DNA from: Streptomyces soli
GTDB lineage: Bacteria > Actinomycetota > Actinomycetes > Streptomycetales > Streptomycetaceae
Assembly (NCBI RefSeq): GCF_003999195.1
Contig: NZ_RJVR01000179.1
Coordinates: 1 to 64,000, forward strand
Direction of reading: 5' to 3'
DNA: 64,000 nt
Positions 5,843 through 15,113 of this stretch are shown here, in pieces; position 1 is the first letter of the stretch, and each line of letters opens with the position of its first letter. A model generated the notes under the pieces. That model worked only from the letters and a program-made list of their open reading frames with translations, was not told the origin of the DNA and ran no database searches. Both the position numbers and the translations under genes were made by a program.

Positions 5843-8626
5843 ATGCCCGCCAAGAAGAAATCCCGCCGCACGCGCCTCCTTGTGATGGGGCTCGTGATCC
5901 TGCTCGTGGCGGGCATCGGCTACGGGTCGTACTGGAGCGTCGACACCGTCCGCGCGTCCTTCCCGCAGACCACCGGTACGTTGAAGCTCGCCGGCCTCTC
6001 CAGCCCCGTCCAGGTCAAGCGCGACAGTAGCGGCGTCCCGCAGATCTACGCCGACACCGCCGAGGACCTGTTCCGTGCCCAGGGGTTCGTCCAGGCGCAG
6101 GACCGCTTCTACGAGATGGATGTGCGCCGGCACATGACCTCGGGCCGGCTGTCGGAGATGTTCGGCAGCGGCCAGGTCGAGACCGACGCCTTCCTGCGCA
6201 CGCTCGGCTGGCGCCAGGTCGCGCAGGAGGAGTACGACCACCAGCTCTCGGCCAAGACCAAGCAGTACCTCCAGGCCTACTCCGACGGCGTCAACGCCTA
6301 CTTGGCGAACCACAGCGGATCCTCGCTGTCGGTCGAGTACGCCGCGCTGAATTTCCAGAACGACTACAAGCCCGAGAAGTGGACCCCCGTCGACTCGATC
6401 GCCTGGCTCAAGGCCATGGCCTGGGACCTGCGCGGCAACATGCAGGACGAGATCGACCGTTCGCTGCTCACCAGCCGCCTGAGCTCCAAGCAGATCTCCG
6501 ACCTGTACCCGGCCTACCCGTACAGCCGGAACGCCCCGATCGTCGACAGCACCACGACCACGGGTACGAGCGGCACGGGCACCACCGGAAGCACCACCGG
6601 CACCGGCTCCACGGGCACCACCGGGACGACGGGCACCACCGGGACGACGGGCACCGGCACGACCGCGACCACGACGTCCGCCTCCACCGCCGCCTCGAAC
6701 GTCCAGTCGCAGCTCTCCGCGCTCTCCAACACCCTCGACGAGATCCCGTCCCTGCTCGGCCCGTCCGGCAACGGCATAGGCTCCAACTCCTGGGTCGTCT
6801 CCGGCAAATACACCACCACCGGCAAACCCATGCTCGCCAACGACCCGCACCTGGCCCCTCAGATGCCGTCGCTCTGGTACCAGATGGGCCTGCACTGCAA
6901 AACCGTCAGCACCGCCTGCCCCTTCGACGTCGCCGGCTACACCTTCTCCGGCATGCCCGGCGTCGTCATCGGTCACAACCAGGACATCGCCTGGGGCATG
7001 ACCAACATGGGCGCCGACGTGACCGACCTCTACCTGGAGAAGGTCACCAGCGACACATACCTCTACGACGGCAAGCAGAAGAAGTTCACCACCCGCAAGG
7101 AGACCATCAAGGTCGCCGGCGGCGCCAGCCACACCATCACCGTACGAAGCACCAACAACGGCCCCGTGATCTCCGACCGCGACTCCGAGCTGCTCAAGGT
7201 CGGTGAAGAGGCCCCGGTCGGCAGCTCAGCCCCAGACCGCGGCAACGGCTACGCCGTCTCGCTCAAGTGGACCGCGCTCACCCCCTCCAAGACCATGGAC
7301 GCGATCTTCGAGATCGACAAGTCCACCGACTGGACCCAGTTCCGCACCGCGGCCAAGGACTTCGCCGTCCCGTCCCAGAACCTCATCTACGCCGACTCCA
7401 AGGGCCACATCGGCTACCAGGCCCCCGGCCAGGTCCCCATCCGCGGCCAGGGCGACGGCCGCTACCCCGCCCCTGGCTGGGACTCCAGCTACAACTGGAC
7501 GGGCTACATCCCGTACAACGAGATGCCGAGTGAGTACGACCCCCCGAGCGGCTACATCGTCACCGCCAACCAGGCCGTCGTCGACCAGAAGTACCACCAC
7601 CTGATCACCGCGGACTGGGGTTACGGCACGCGCAGCCAGCGGATCAACGACCTCATCAAGTCCAAGATCAAGGACGGTGGGCTCATCTCCATGGACGACA
7701 TGCAGGAGATGCAGAACGACAGCAGCAGCGAGATCGCCAAGCTGCTCGTGCCGATCCTGACCAAGATCACCATCAAGAACGACAAGAACGACTATGTCCG
7801 TCAGGCCCAGAAGCTCCTGGAGACCTGGGACTACAACCAGAACTCCGACTCCGCCGCCGCGGCCTACTTCAACGCGGTCTGGCGCAACGTCCTCAAGCTC
7901 GCCTTCGGCAACAAACTCCCCAAGGAGCTACGCCCCGTAGGCCAGTGCCTCACCGTCCCGGCCACCGACCAATCCGGCCCGGTCGACGACCTCAACGGCA
8001 AGGCCAAGCTCGTACGTGAATGCGGCGAGCGCGCCCCCGACCAGGCCCAGCCCGACGGCGGCGACCGCTGGTTCGAGGTGGTCCGCTCGATCCTGAACGA
8101 CAAGACCAACGAGTGGTGGATCTCGTCCCCCACGGCCTTCTACGACAAGAACAGCGACAAGCACCGCACCACGCGCGATGAACTCCTCGCCCAGGCCATG
8201 AAGGACGCCCGCTACGAGCTCACCGCCAAGCTCGGCAAGGACATCGACACCTGGAGTTGGGGCCGCCTCCACCAGCTGAACCTCACCAACCAGACGCTCG
8301 GCACCTCCGGCCCCAGCATCGTCAAGTGGCTCCTCAACCGCGGCCCCTGGAACCTCAGCGGCGGCGAAGCGGCCGTCAACGCCACCGGCTGGAACGCCGC
8401 CGGCGGCTACGATGTCATCTGGGTGCCCTCGATGCGGATGGTCGTCTCCCTCGCCGACTTCGACAAATCCCGCTGGATCAACCTCACCGGCGCCTCCGGC
8501 CACGCCTACAACGCCCACTACTCCGACCAGACCACCAAATGGGCAAGAGGCGAGCTCCTGCCATGGGTCTTCTCCGAGAAACAGGTCGAAGCGTCGACGT
8601 CGGACACGCTGGCGCTGACGCCGTAG
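5843..8626 (+). CDS. Penicillin acylase family protein (S45 Ntn-hydrolase)
   Basis: A 927-residue membrane-anchored or secreted amide hydrolase, possibly acting on acyl-homoserine lactones, N-acyl amino acids or beta-lactam side chains. ATG 5843 follows GAAGGA; the upstream GTG 5801 lacks a site. Residues 10-32 form a signal anchor. The alpha chain contains FRAQGFVQAQDRFYEMD, typical of S45. The nucleophile is Ser314 in GIGSNSWVVSG, where autocatalytic cleavage between Gly and Ser should create the beta chain. HNQDIAWGMT follows in the beta chain. The linker before the cut holds a Thr/Gly-rich low-complexity tract (about residues 236-276) encoded by tandem DNA repeats, which is unusual. Confidence 0.9.
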   Translation: MPAKKKSRRTRLLVMGLVILLVAGIGYGSYWSVDTVRASFPQTTGTLKLAGLSSPVQVKRDSSGVPQIYADTAEDLFRAQGFVQAQDRFYEMDVRRHMTSGRLSEMFGSGQVETDAFLRTLGWRQVAQEEYDHQLSAKTKQYLQAYSDGVNAYLANHSGSSLSVEYAALNFQNDYKPEKWTPVDSIAWLKAMAWDLRGNMQDEIDRSLLTSRLSSKQISDLYPAYPYSRNAPIVDSTTTTGTSGTGTTGSTTGTGSTGTTGTTGTTGTTGTGTTATTTSASTAASNVQSQLSALSNTLDEIPSLLGPSGNGIGSNSWVVSGKYTTTGKPMLANDPHLAPQMPSLWYQMGLHCKTVSTACPFDVAGYTFSGMPGVVIGHNQDIAWGMTNMGADVTDLYLEKVTSDTYLYDGKQKKFTTRKETIKVAGGASHTITVRSTNNGPVISDRDSELLKVGEEAPVGSSAPDRGNGYAVSLKWTALTPSKTMDAIFEIDKSTDWTQFRTAAKDFAVPSQNLIYADSKGHIGYQAPGQVPIRGQGDGRYPAPGWDSSYNWTGYIPYNEMPSEYDPPSGYIVTANQAVVDQKYHHLITADWGYGTRSQRINDLIKSKIKDGGLISMDDMQEMQNDSSSEIAKLLVPILTKITIKNDKNDYVRQAQKLLETWDYNQNSDSAAAAYFNAVWRNVLKLAFGNKLPKELRPVGQCLTVPATDQSGPVDDLNGKAKLVRECGERAPDQAQPDGGDRWFEVVRSILNDKTNEWWISSPTAFYDKNSDKHRTTRDELLAQAMKDARYELTAKLGKDIDTWSWGRLHQLNLTNQTLGTSGPSIVKWLLNRGPWNLSGGEAAVNATGWNAAGGYDVIWVPSMRMVVSLADFDKSRWINLTGASGHAYNAHYSDQTTKWARGELLPWVFSEKQVEASTSDTLALTP
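6613..6648 (+). repeat. 18-bp tandem repeat inside the penicillin acylase gene
   Basis: Two perfect 18-bp units (GGGCACCACCGGGACGAC), followed by a partial third unit, encode GTTGTT steps of the Thr/Gly linker. Slippage here would change the spacer length without breaking the frame. Confidence 0.8.
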
Positions 8627-8654
8627 GCTCCGCCGGGTTGTGGGAGAACGTTCC

Positions 8655-8746
8655 GCTGGGGGTCCTCCCCCAGCCTGGCGGCTGGGTGGGGGTCCTCCCC
8701 CTGGCTTCGCCGGGGGCACCCCCACCGGCCGAAGGCTGGGGGAGGA
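8655..8746. repeat. Cluster of dispersed palindromic intergenic repeats, copy 2
   Basis: Several overlapping inverted repeats built from GGGGGTCCTCCCCC, CCCAGCC-tggc-GGCTGGG and CCCCCTGG-CTTCG-CCGGGGG fill the gap between the penicillin acylase and the convergent cyclo-ligase gene. They can fold on both strands and may also terminate both transcripts. Confidence 0.7.
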
Positions 8747-8786
8747 ACGGGCTGGCACAACCCGGCCACCGGCGGTTAGCCGCCAC

Positions 8787-9395
8787 TCAACCTGAGCCAC
8801 CCCCGCGCGGAAAGCGCGTCACGCCCTCCGGCGTGACCACCGCGTCGACAGGACGGTCGTGCGCCTCCGCCGGTACCCGCCCCAGCACCTCGTGCCCATA
8901 CAGCAGCATCATCAACGCCGCCCCCGCCCCCGCCGCCTCCAAGCGGCCCAGCACGCGGTCGTACGACCCCCCGCCCCGCCCCAGCCGCATCCCGCGACCG
9001 TCCACCGCGAGCCCCGGAAGCAGCACCACGTCCGCCTCCGTGACCGCGTCCACCCCCAGCCGCGGCCCGGCAGGCTGATACAGGCCGCGCGCCGACCGCT
9101 CCAGCCCCTCAGGGCCGCCGTAAACCGCCCAGTCCAGATCGTTGTCCCCCAGGAGCACCGGTAGCAACACATGCTCTCCGCGCCCCCGGAGCACCTCCAG
9201 CAACGCCCGCGTGCCCGGCTCGCTCCCGATCGAGACGTACCCGGCCACCGTCCGTGCCCCGGCCAATTCCTCCAGTTCAAGCGCGCGTTCCGCGATCGCC
9301 CGCTCGGCCACCGCCTGTTGCTCGGCCGTCAACGCGGCTCTCACCCGGAGGAGATCAGCTCGCAACACGGACTTGTTATTGTTGTCCTCACCCAT
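8787..9395 (-). CDS. 5-formyltetrahydrofolate cyclo-ligase
   Basis: The cytosolic enzyme converts 5-formyl-THF plus ATP to 5,10-methenyl-THF, salvaging the folate pool. The diagnostic C-terminal motif GMRLGRGGGSYDR is present near residue 138, and the N-terminal basic helix KSVLRADLL fits the family. About 202 residues is the usual length. The start may be ATG 9395 or GTG 9404; neither has ideal spacing to the GGCGGGG upstream. The gene is divergent from galU. Confidence 0.92.
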   Translation of the reverse strand: MGEDNNNKSVLRADLLRVRAALTAEQQAVAERAIAERALELEELAGARTVAGYVSIGSEPGTRALLEVLRGRGEHVLLPVLLGDNDLDWAVYGGPEGLERSARGLYQPAGPRLGVDAVTEADVVLLPGLAVDGRGMRLGRGGGSYDRVLGRLEAAGAGAALMMLLYGHEVLGRVPAEAHDRPVDAVVTPEGVTRFPRGGGSG

Positions 9396-9463
9396 TTGGC
9401 ACACAATCCCCGCCTATCCACATCAAACAACCGGAACTTCATCTTCACCTCATACGCACGGGT

Positions 9464-9469
9464 TATGGT
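9464..9469 (+). promoter_or_regulatory. Leaderless-type -10 for galU
   Basis: TATGGT ends 7 nt before the galU ATG (9477), which would place the transcription start on or next to the start codon. No convincing ribosome binding site precedes the ATG, in agreement with a leaderless mRNA. The -35 is weak. Confidence 0.5.
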
Positions 9470-9476
9470 GCAGAGC

Positions 9477-10381
<905 letters not shown>

Positions 10382-10385
<4 letters not shown>

Positions 10386-11695
10386 GCAGTACGGCGCGTG
10401 GCACGGCTGACCGCGTCTGGTCGGTTTCCGAACACCTCGACAACATCCTGCGGCAGCTCCGGCCGCTGGAGCCGATCGAGCTGCAACTCCTCGATGCGCA
10501 AGGGTGCGTCCTCGTCGAGGACGTCACCGTCCCGGTCGCGCTGCCGCCCTTCGAGAACAGCTCGATGGACGGCTACGCGGTCCGCACCACCGACACCCAG
10601 GGCGCGACCGACGAGCACCCGGCCGTCCTCACCGTCATCGGTGACGTCGCCGCCGGCGCCGGCGAGCTGCCCACCGTCGGCCCCGGTGAGGCCGCCCGCA
10701 TCATGACCGGCGCCCCGCTGCCGCCCGGCGCCGAGGCCGTGGTCCCGGTGGAGTGGACCGACGGCGGTACGGGTTCCCTGGCCCGGGCGATCGGCATGCG
10801 CGCCGCCAGCGCCGAGCCGGTCGGCGCCGAGGTCCGGGTCCACCGCCCGGCCGCCCCCGGGCAGTACGTACGAGCCCGGGGCAGCGATGTCGCCGCCGGC
10901 GAGCTGGCGCTGGCGGCGGGCACCGTCCTCGGGCCGCCGCAGATCGCGCTGCTGGCCGCCGTCGGCCGGGCGACGGTACGGGTCAGGCCCCGGCCCCGAG
11001 TCGTGGTGATGTCCACCGGCAGCGAGCTGGTCCCGCCCGGTGAGGAGCTGGCCCCGGGCACCATCCACGACTCCAACAGCTTCATGCTCACCGCCGCCGC
11101 CCGCGACGCCGGCGCCCTCTCCTACCGCGTCGGCGCCGTGGTCGACGATGCCGAGACGCTCCGGACCACCATCGAGGACCAGATCATCCGCGCCGACCTC
11201 CTCGTCACCAGCGGCGGCGTCAGCGTGGGCGCGTACGACGTGGTCAAGGAGGCGCTGGGCGACCAGATCGACTTCCGCAAGCTCGCCATGCAGCCCGGCA
11301 AGCCTCAGGGCTTCGGCTTCGTCGGCGGCGAGCGCGAGACCGAGGGCGAAAGCCGTACCGCCCGCGTCCCCCTGCTGGCCCTCCCGGGCAATCCGGTCAG
11401 CTCGTACGTCTCCTTCGAGCTCTTCGTACGCCCCGCCATCCGCACCCTCATGGGCGTCGAGCCCGTCCACCGCTGCTCGGTACGCGCCGTCTGCGAGGGC
11501 GGCGTCACCTCGTCCCCCAAGGGCAAGCGGCAGTTCCTGCGCGGCTGGTACGCGGACGGGCGCGTCACCCCTGTGGGCGGCGCCGGGTCGCACCTGGTCA
11601 AGGCCCTGGCGCACGCGAACGCGCTGATCGTCGTCCCCGAGGACTCGGTCGAGGTCGCGGACGGCGCCGAGGTGGACGTGGTACTGCTCGACTGA
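10382..11695 (+). CDS. glp: Gephyrin-like molybdotransferase Glp / MoeA
   Basis: 437 residues with MoeA domain order: MoeA N/linker (PPFENSSMDGYAVR near residue 55), MPT-binding domain (VTSGGVSVGAYD near residue 275) and beta-barrel domain IV. MoeA inserts molybdate into adenylylated molybdopterin. Actinobacterial homologues called Glp instead bind the membrane receptor GlpR and take part in cell division. The order galU-glp-...-rimJ-glpR favours Glp; co-location with moaC and mogA favours Moco synthesis. The stretch FRKLAMQPGKP keeps the first Lys but has Gln where E. coli MoeA, from memory, has a second Lys. TTG start with GAGGAG upstream and a 4-bp overlap with galU. Confidence 0.9.
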
Positions 11696-11700
11696 GCCGG

Positions 11701-11706
11701 TACGGT
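11701..11706 (+). promoter_or_regulatory. Leaderless-type -10 for moaC
   Basis: TACGGT ends exactly 7 nt before GTG 11713, so an internal leaderless promoter could drive moaC-mogA-rimJ separately from glp. No ribosome binding site precedes the GTG. Confidence 0.45.
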
Positions 11707-11712
11707 GGCCCG

Positions 11713-12195
11713 GTGACCGAGCAGCAACGACATCTCACGCACCTTGACGAGGCCGGCGCGGCCCGCATGGTCGACGTCTCCGGGAAGGACGTCACCGCCC
11801 GCACCGCCCGCGCCACCGGCCGGGTCCTCGTCTCCCCCCGGGTCATCGAGCTGCTGCGTGGCGAGGGCGTCCCCAAGGGCGACGCCCTCGCCACCGCCCG
11901 CATCGCTGGCATCATGGGCGCCAAGCGGACCCCGGACCTCATCCCGCTCTGCCACCCGCTCGCCGTCTCCGGCGTCAAGGTCGACCTCGCGGTCGCCGAC
12001 GACGCTGTCGAGATCGCCGCGACCGTGAAGACCACGGACCGTACGGGCGTCGAGATGGAGGCCCTGACCGCCGTCACGGTCGCCGCCCTCACCGTCATCG
12101 ACATGGTCAAGGCCGTCGACAAGGCCGCCGTCATCACCGACGTACGGGTCGAGGAGAAGACCGGCGGCAAGTCCGGCGAGTGGAGGCGCGCGTGA
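11713..12195 (+). CDS. moaC: Cyclic pyranopterin monophosphate synthase
   Basis: 160 residues. With MoaA it converts GTP into cyclic pyranopterin monophosphate, the first step of molybdenum cofactor synthesis. The family motifs are intact: MVDVSGK at the N-terminus, IPLCHPLAVSGV near residue 77, TGVEMEALTAV near 115, and DMVKAVDK near 135 with the catalytic Asp/Lys. It is 17 nt after glp and overlaps mogA by 4 bp (GTGA), so the genes are co-transcribed. Confidence 0.95.
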   Translation: MTEQQRHLTHLDEAGAARMVDVSGKDVTARTARATGRVLVSPRVIELLRGEGVPKGDALATARIAGIMGAKRTPDLIPLCHPLAVSGVKVDLAVADDAVEIAATVKTTDRTGVEMEALTAVTVAALTVIDMVKAVDKAAVITDVRVEEKTGGKSGEWRRA

Positions 12196-12692
12196 AAGCC
12201 CTCGCGATCACCGCGTCGAACCGGGCCTCGGCGGGCGTGTACGAAGACCGTGGCGGCCCCCTCATCGTGGCCGCCCTCCAAGACCTCGGCTTCGCGGTCG
12301 ACGGCCCGAGGGTCGTCCCCGACGGCGAGCCGGTCGAGGCCGCCCTGCGGGAGGCGGTGGCCGCCTCGTATGACGTCGTGATCACCACCGGCGGCACCGG
12401 CATCTCGCCCACCGACCGCACACCCGAGGTCACCCGGAGCGTCCTGGATTACGAGATCCCGGGCATCGCCGAGGCGATCCGCGCCGCCGGGCGGGAGAAG
12501 GTCCCCACCGCCGCCCTCTCGCGTGGCGTCGCCGGGGTCGCCGGGCGCACCCTGGTGGTGAACCTTCCCGGGTCCACCGGCGGCGTCAAGGACGGCCTGG
12601 CCGTACTCGCCCCCCTCATCGTCCACGCCGTCGACCAGATCCGCGGCGGCGACCACCCCACGTCCGGGCACACCTCTGGGAGACCAAGCTGA
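12192..12692 (+). CDS. mogA: Molybdopterin adenylyltransferase (MogA/MoaB family)
   Basis: 166 residues. It adenylylates molybdopterin before metal insertion by MoeA. The MPT-binding signature VITTGGTGISPTD lies near residue 63, and LPGSTGGVKDGL near 124. GTG 12192 overlaps the moaC stop and is preceded by GGAGG; the more upstream GTG 12180 lies inside moaC. Its own stop overlaps the start of the acetyltransferase. Confidence 0.92.
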   Translation: MKALAITASNRASAGVYEDRGGPLIVAALQDLGFAVDGPRVVPDGEPVEAALREAVAASYDVVITTGGTGISPTDRTPEVTRSVLDYEIPGIAEAIRAAGREKVPTAALSRGVAGVAGRTLVVNLPGSTGGVKDGLAVLAPLIVHAVDQIRGGDHPTSGHTSGRPS

Positions 12693-13309
12693 ACGGGTCC
12701 TGGCCTGCCGAACTGGCGGACGGGGACGTCCTCCTCCGCCCCATAAAGCTGCGCGATCAGCGCGCCTGGCGTGAGGTGAACCGCCGCAACCGCGACTGGC
12801 TGCGCCCCTGGGAAGCCACCGTGCCCCCCGCCCCGCCCGACCACCTCACCCAGCGCCCCACCTACCGCCAGATGGTCCGCCACCTGCGCGCCGAGGCCCA
12901 CGCCGGCCGCATGCTGCCCTTCGTCATCGAGTACCAGGGCCGCCTGGCCGGCCAGCTCACCGTCGCCGGCATCACCTGGGGCTCCATGTGCTCCGCCCAC
13001 ATCGGCTACTGGGTCGACGAGGCCGTCGCCGGCCGCGGCGTCATGCCCACCGCCGTCGCCCTCGCCGTCGACCATTCCTTCCGCCATGTCGGCCTGCACC
13101 GCATCGAGGTCTGCATCCGGCCGGAGAACGCCCCCAGTCGCCGCGTCGTCGAAAAACTCGGATTCCGCGAGGAGGGCCTTCGCCCCCGCTATCTCCATAT
13201 CGACGGCGCCTGGCGGGACCATCTGGTCTTCGCCCTCACGGCCGAGGAGATCCCGGAAGGGCTCCTCACCCGCTGGCACCAGGCACGACCTGGCACACCG
13301 CAAAAATAA
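12689..13309 (+). CDS. RimJ/RimL-type GNAT acetyltransferase
   Basis: 206 residues of the GNAT fold, transferring acetyl from acetyl-CoA probably to a protein N-terminus or small amine. HIGYWVDEAVAGRGVMPTAV is the acetyl-CoA-binding motif, and HRIEVCIRPENAPSRRVVEKLGF is the RimJ signature region. The first ATG/GTG in frame (12776) would remove beta-1 and alpha-1. CTG 12689 restores NGSWPAELADGDVLLRP, overlaps the mogA stop (CTGA) and has GGGAG 7 nt upstream, so I use it. It lies between glp and glpR, as in other actinobacteria. Confidence 0.88.
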   Translation: MNGSWPAELADGDVLLRPIKLRDQRAWREVNRRNRDWLRPWEATVPPAPPDHLTQRPTYRQMVRHLRAEAHAGRMLPFVIEYQGRLAGQLTVAGITWGSMCSAHIGYWVDEAVAGRGVMPTAVALAVDHSFRHVGLHRIEVCIRPENAPSRRVVEKLGFREEGLRPRYLHIDGAWRDHLVFALTAEEIPEGLLTRWHQARPGTPQK

Positions 13310-13425
13310 AATAAACGTTCGAAATATTGCTCGACCCTGACCCTAATCACAAAAAAATTTCGGCGTATCAGCCCGATCGTGCGACACACCGCGCCAAATT
13401 GCGTATGGCCCTGGCCATGTCCCCC

Positions 13426-13431
13426 TACCGT
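13426..13431 (+). promoter_or_regulatory. Leaderless-type -10 for the divisome gene
   Basis: TACCGT ends 7 nt before GTG 13439, with no Shine-Dalgarno in between. The 130-bp gap before it contains a conspicuous A/T patch (13306-13360) in an otherwise GC-rich genome, and may also terminate the upstream operon. Confidence 0.45.
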
Positions 13432-13438
13432 GTGAAGC

Positions 13439-14305
13439 GTGAGCAGCAGCGGCCTCATCTACGCAGTCATCGTCGGGGCCTGGGCTGCCTACTTGGTGCC
13501 GATGTGGCTCCGTAGGCAGGACGAGCTCAACGAGGCCCGTCCGACGGAACGCTTCAGCACCGCCATCCGGCTTCTGTCCGGACGGGCGGCGATGGAGCGG
13601 AAGTACGCCAAGACGCGCGACGAGGACGACGACGAACAACCGGCAGCCGAGAAGCAGCCGGACCAGCTGGACGTGAAACCGGAGGAGCCGGTCGACGTCC
13701 GGTCCCTGGCCGTACCCGCGACCCAGGCCAAGTCCCCGCCCTCTTCCCCGTCCCCCTCCCCGGCGCAAGCGCAGCGGAAGGTGAAGGTCCCAACCCCCCG
13801 GGCCAAGGTCCTGGCCCGCCGCCGGCGCACCACCACCCTCCTCTTCCTGGCCTTCACTGCCGGCGCCATCGTCGCGGCCGTCGGCGGCCTCGCCCTCCTC
13901 TGGGCCCCGGCCGTCCCGGCCGTCCTGCTCACCCTCTACATCGGCCACCTCCGCTCCCAGGAACGCCGCCGCTTCGAGGTCAAGCTCGACCAGCGCCGCG
14001 CCGCCGCCGCCGCCCAGCGCCTCCGCGACCGCCCCGCCCACCCGGAGCCCGCGCCCGAGCCCATTCCCGTACCGGAGCAGCCCGCCGCTGCGGACCGCCG
14101 CGCCCTCGTCGAGCAGACCGACCACGCCGAATGGGTCGACCAGCAGCGCGCCCCCTCCGAGGACACCTGGGAAGTCCCTGCCCCCCGCCCCACCTTCGCC
14201 ACCGCCCCCGTAACCCGCCCCCGCCCCCGCGAGCGCGCCCCCCGCGGCACCCCCCTCTTCGACCAGTACTCCAACCCCGACCGCCCCCGCGCCGCCAACG
14301 AGTAA
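13439..14305 (+). CDS. sepX: Divisome protein SepX/GlpR
   Basis: 288 residues. A short N-terminal TM segment (GLIYAVIVGAWAAYLVP), then MWLRRQDELNEARPTERFSTAIRLL, which is the hallmark of the actinobacterial SepX/GlpR family. A disordered Pro/Glu-rich linker follows, then a central pair of TM helices (~residues 130-165), and a long charged, proline-rich cytoplasmic tail. Family members act in septum formation; GlpR is the membrane receptor of gephyrin-like Glp, encoded 2 kb upstream here. The GTG start has a leaderless-type promoter. The next feature downstream is tRNA-Ala. Confidence 0.88.
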   Translation: MSSSGLIYAVIVGAWAAYLVPMWLRRQDELNEARPTERFSTAIRLLSGRAAMERKYAKTRDEDDDEQPAAEKQPDQLDVKPEEPVDVRSLAVPATQAKSPPSSPSPSPAQAQRKVKVPTPRAKVLARRRRTTTLLFLAFTAGAIVAAVGGLALLWAPAVPAVLLTLYIGHLRSQERRRFEVKLDQRRAAAAAQRLRDRPAHPEPAPEPIPVPEQPAAADRRALVEQTDHAEWVDQQRAPSEDTWEVPAPRPTFATAPVTRPRPRERAPRGTPLFDQYSNPDRPRAANE

Positions 14306-14378
14306 TCCCCTCCCCGGCCCCCCGGCACCCCCTGGCCTGACCACCCCGCCGGAGATGCTAAAGTTTTCCTCGTTGCAA

Positions 14379-14452
14379 GGGCCTGTGGCGCAGTCCGGTA
14401 GCGCACCTCGTTCGCATCGAGGGGGTCAGGGGTTCGAATCCCCTCAGGTCCA
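14379..14452 (+). tRNA. tRNA-Ala (anticodon CGC)
   Basis: A complete cloverleaf of 74 nt: acceptor GGGCCTG/CAGGTCC with the G3:U70 pair that identifies alanine tRNAs, D arm GCGC/GCGC, anticodon stem CCTCG/CGAGG with loop TTCGCAT (anticodon CGC, codon GCG), and T arm AGGGG-TTCGAAT-CCCCT. CCA is not encoded. Its 3' half was used as an integration site (see the repeats at 14421 and 16915). Confidence 0.97.
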
Positions 14453-14454
14453 CA
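14421..14454 (+). repeat. attL-like site: 3' end of tRNA-Ala
   Basis: The last 34 nt around the T arm and acceptor of tRNA-Ala recur at 16915-16948 with 32 of 34 bases identical. This is the standard signature of tRNA-targeted integration by a tyrosine recombinase. The intact tRNA lies on this side. Confidence 0.85.
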
Positions 14455-14469
14455 ACCACAGCAGCTCAA

Positions 14470-14503
14470 AGCCCCCGGCGGATCACTCCGCCGGGGGCTT
14501 TTT
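14470..14503 (+). terminator. Rho-independent terminator after tRNA-Ala
   Basis: A 13-bp perfect stem AGCCCCCGGCGGA / TCCGCCGGGGGCT with a TCAC loop is followed by TTTT. It starts 17 bp after the tRNA. Confidence 0.92.
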
Positions 14504-14531
14504 GGCGTCGTACAGCAGCGAAGTACAGCAA

Positions 14532-14680
14532 CTACTTCTGATCTTGCTGTCCCAGGTGCTTGCCGAGCTTGCGCAGCGCCTTGCGCGTCGCCTCGGACGG
14601 CACGTGCGTATAGACCTCCGTCGTCACCGCGATCTTGCTGTGCCGGAGGATCTGCATCGCGCGATCCGTGGGTGCACATC
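14532..14680 (-). pseudogene. Tyrosine recombinase (integrase) C-terminal remnant
   Basis: The minus strand, ending at TAG 14532, encodes about 48 codons reading ..DRAMQILRHSKIAVTTEVYTHV... and a basic tail. This matches the end of actinobacterial phage/AICE integrases: the HxxR-type region is partly lost, RHSKIAVT corresponds to the last catalytic His block, and Tyr in EVYTHV is the nucleophile. Everything upstream is missing; the frame runs directly into the phosphatase fragment. Its position, reading toward the tRNA-Ala 3' end, is where int genes normally sit. Confidence 0.85.
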
Positions 14681-15028
14681 GAGGGCGGCGAGCAGCGACC
14701 CGCACGCCTGGAGGACTTCGTCACCGGTCCTCCCACCAAGCCGAAGAGCTATCCGTTCGTACCCGGTGACCGTCTGCTGCTGTACACCGATGGGGTGATC
14801 GAAGCCCGCAATCGCGGCAACGAATTCTTCGCCCTGCCCGAGGCCATGGAAGCGGCGTGCCGCGCCTGCACCCCGCCGGAGTTCCTGGAACAACTGCACC
14901 AGGAATTGATCCGCCATACCGAAGACCGCCTGGCGGACGATGTGGCGATGCTCGTCGTTGATCGGCTCGACGAAGGAGTTGGCAGACAGGCCGGATCAGG
15001 CTCTCTTCGCGAGACGCCGCTTCCGTAA
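14672..15028 (+). pseudogene. SpoIIE/PP2C phosphatase C-terminal fragment
   Basis: PFVPGDRLLLYTDGVIEARN (near residue 30) and RLADDVAMLVVDR are the last conserved blocks of SpoIIE-type PP2C phosphatases, which dephosphorylate anti-anti-sigma factors. The N-terminal GAF/PAS and first metal-binding blocks are missing, so the product would be inactive. The fragment starts abruptly at the integrase junction, showing that a deletion joined two unrelated genes. Confidence 0.8.
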
Positions 15029-15113
15029 GGGCCGAATAGACTGACCTGAGTCACTGACTGGCCCGCCCGTAGTTCGCACCGAGAGGGTTCGACCGCCGCG
15101 ATACCTTTGGGCA

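Noticed and set aside
6541-6680. CRISPR-like array in the acylase gene
   Set aside because: The repeats are adjacent without spacers and keep the reading frame, so they are a coding minisatellite.
5171-7132. 653-residue minus-strand open frame across the antiporter and acylase genes
   Set aside because: It lies antisense to the well-supported acylase gene and in the wrong frame of the antiporter; Gly/Arg/Val-rich composition is typical of GC-rich shadow frames.
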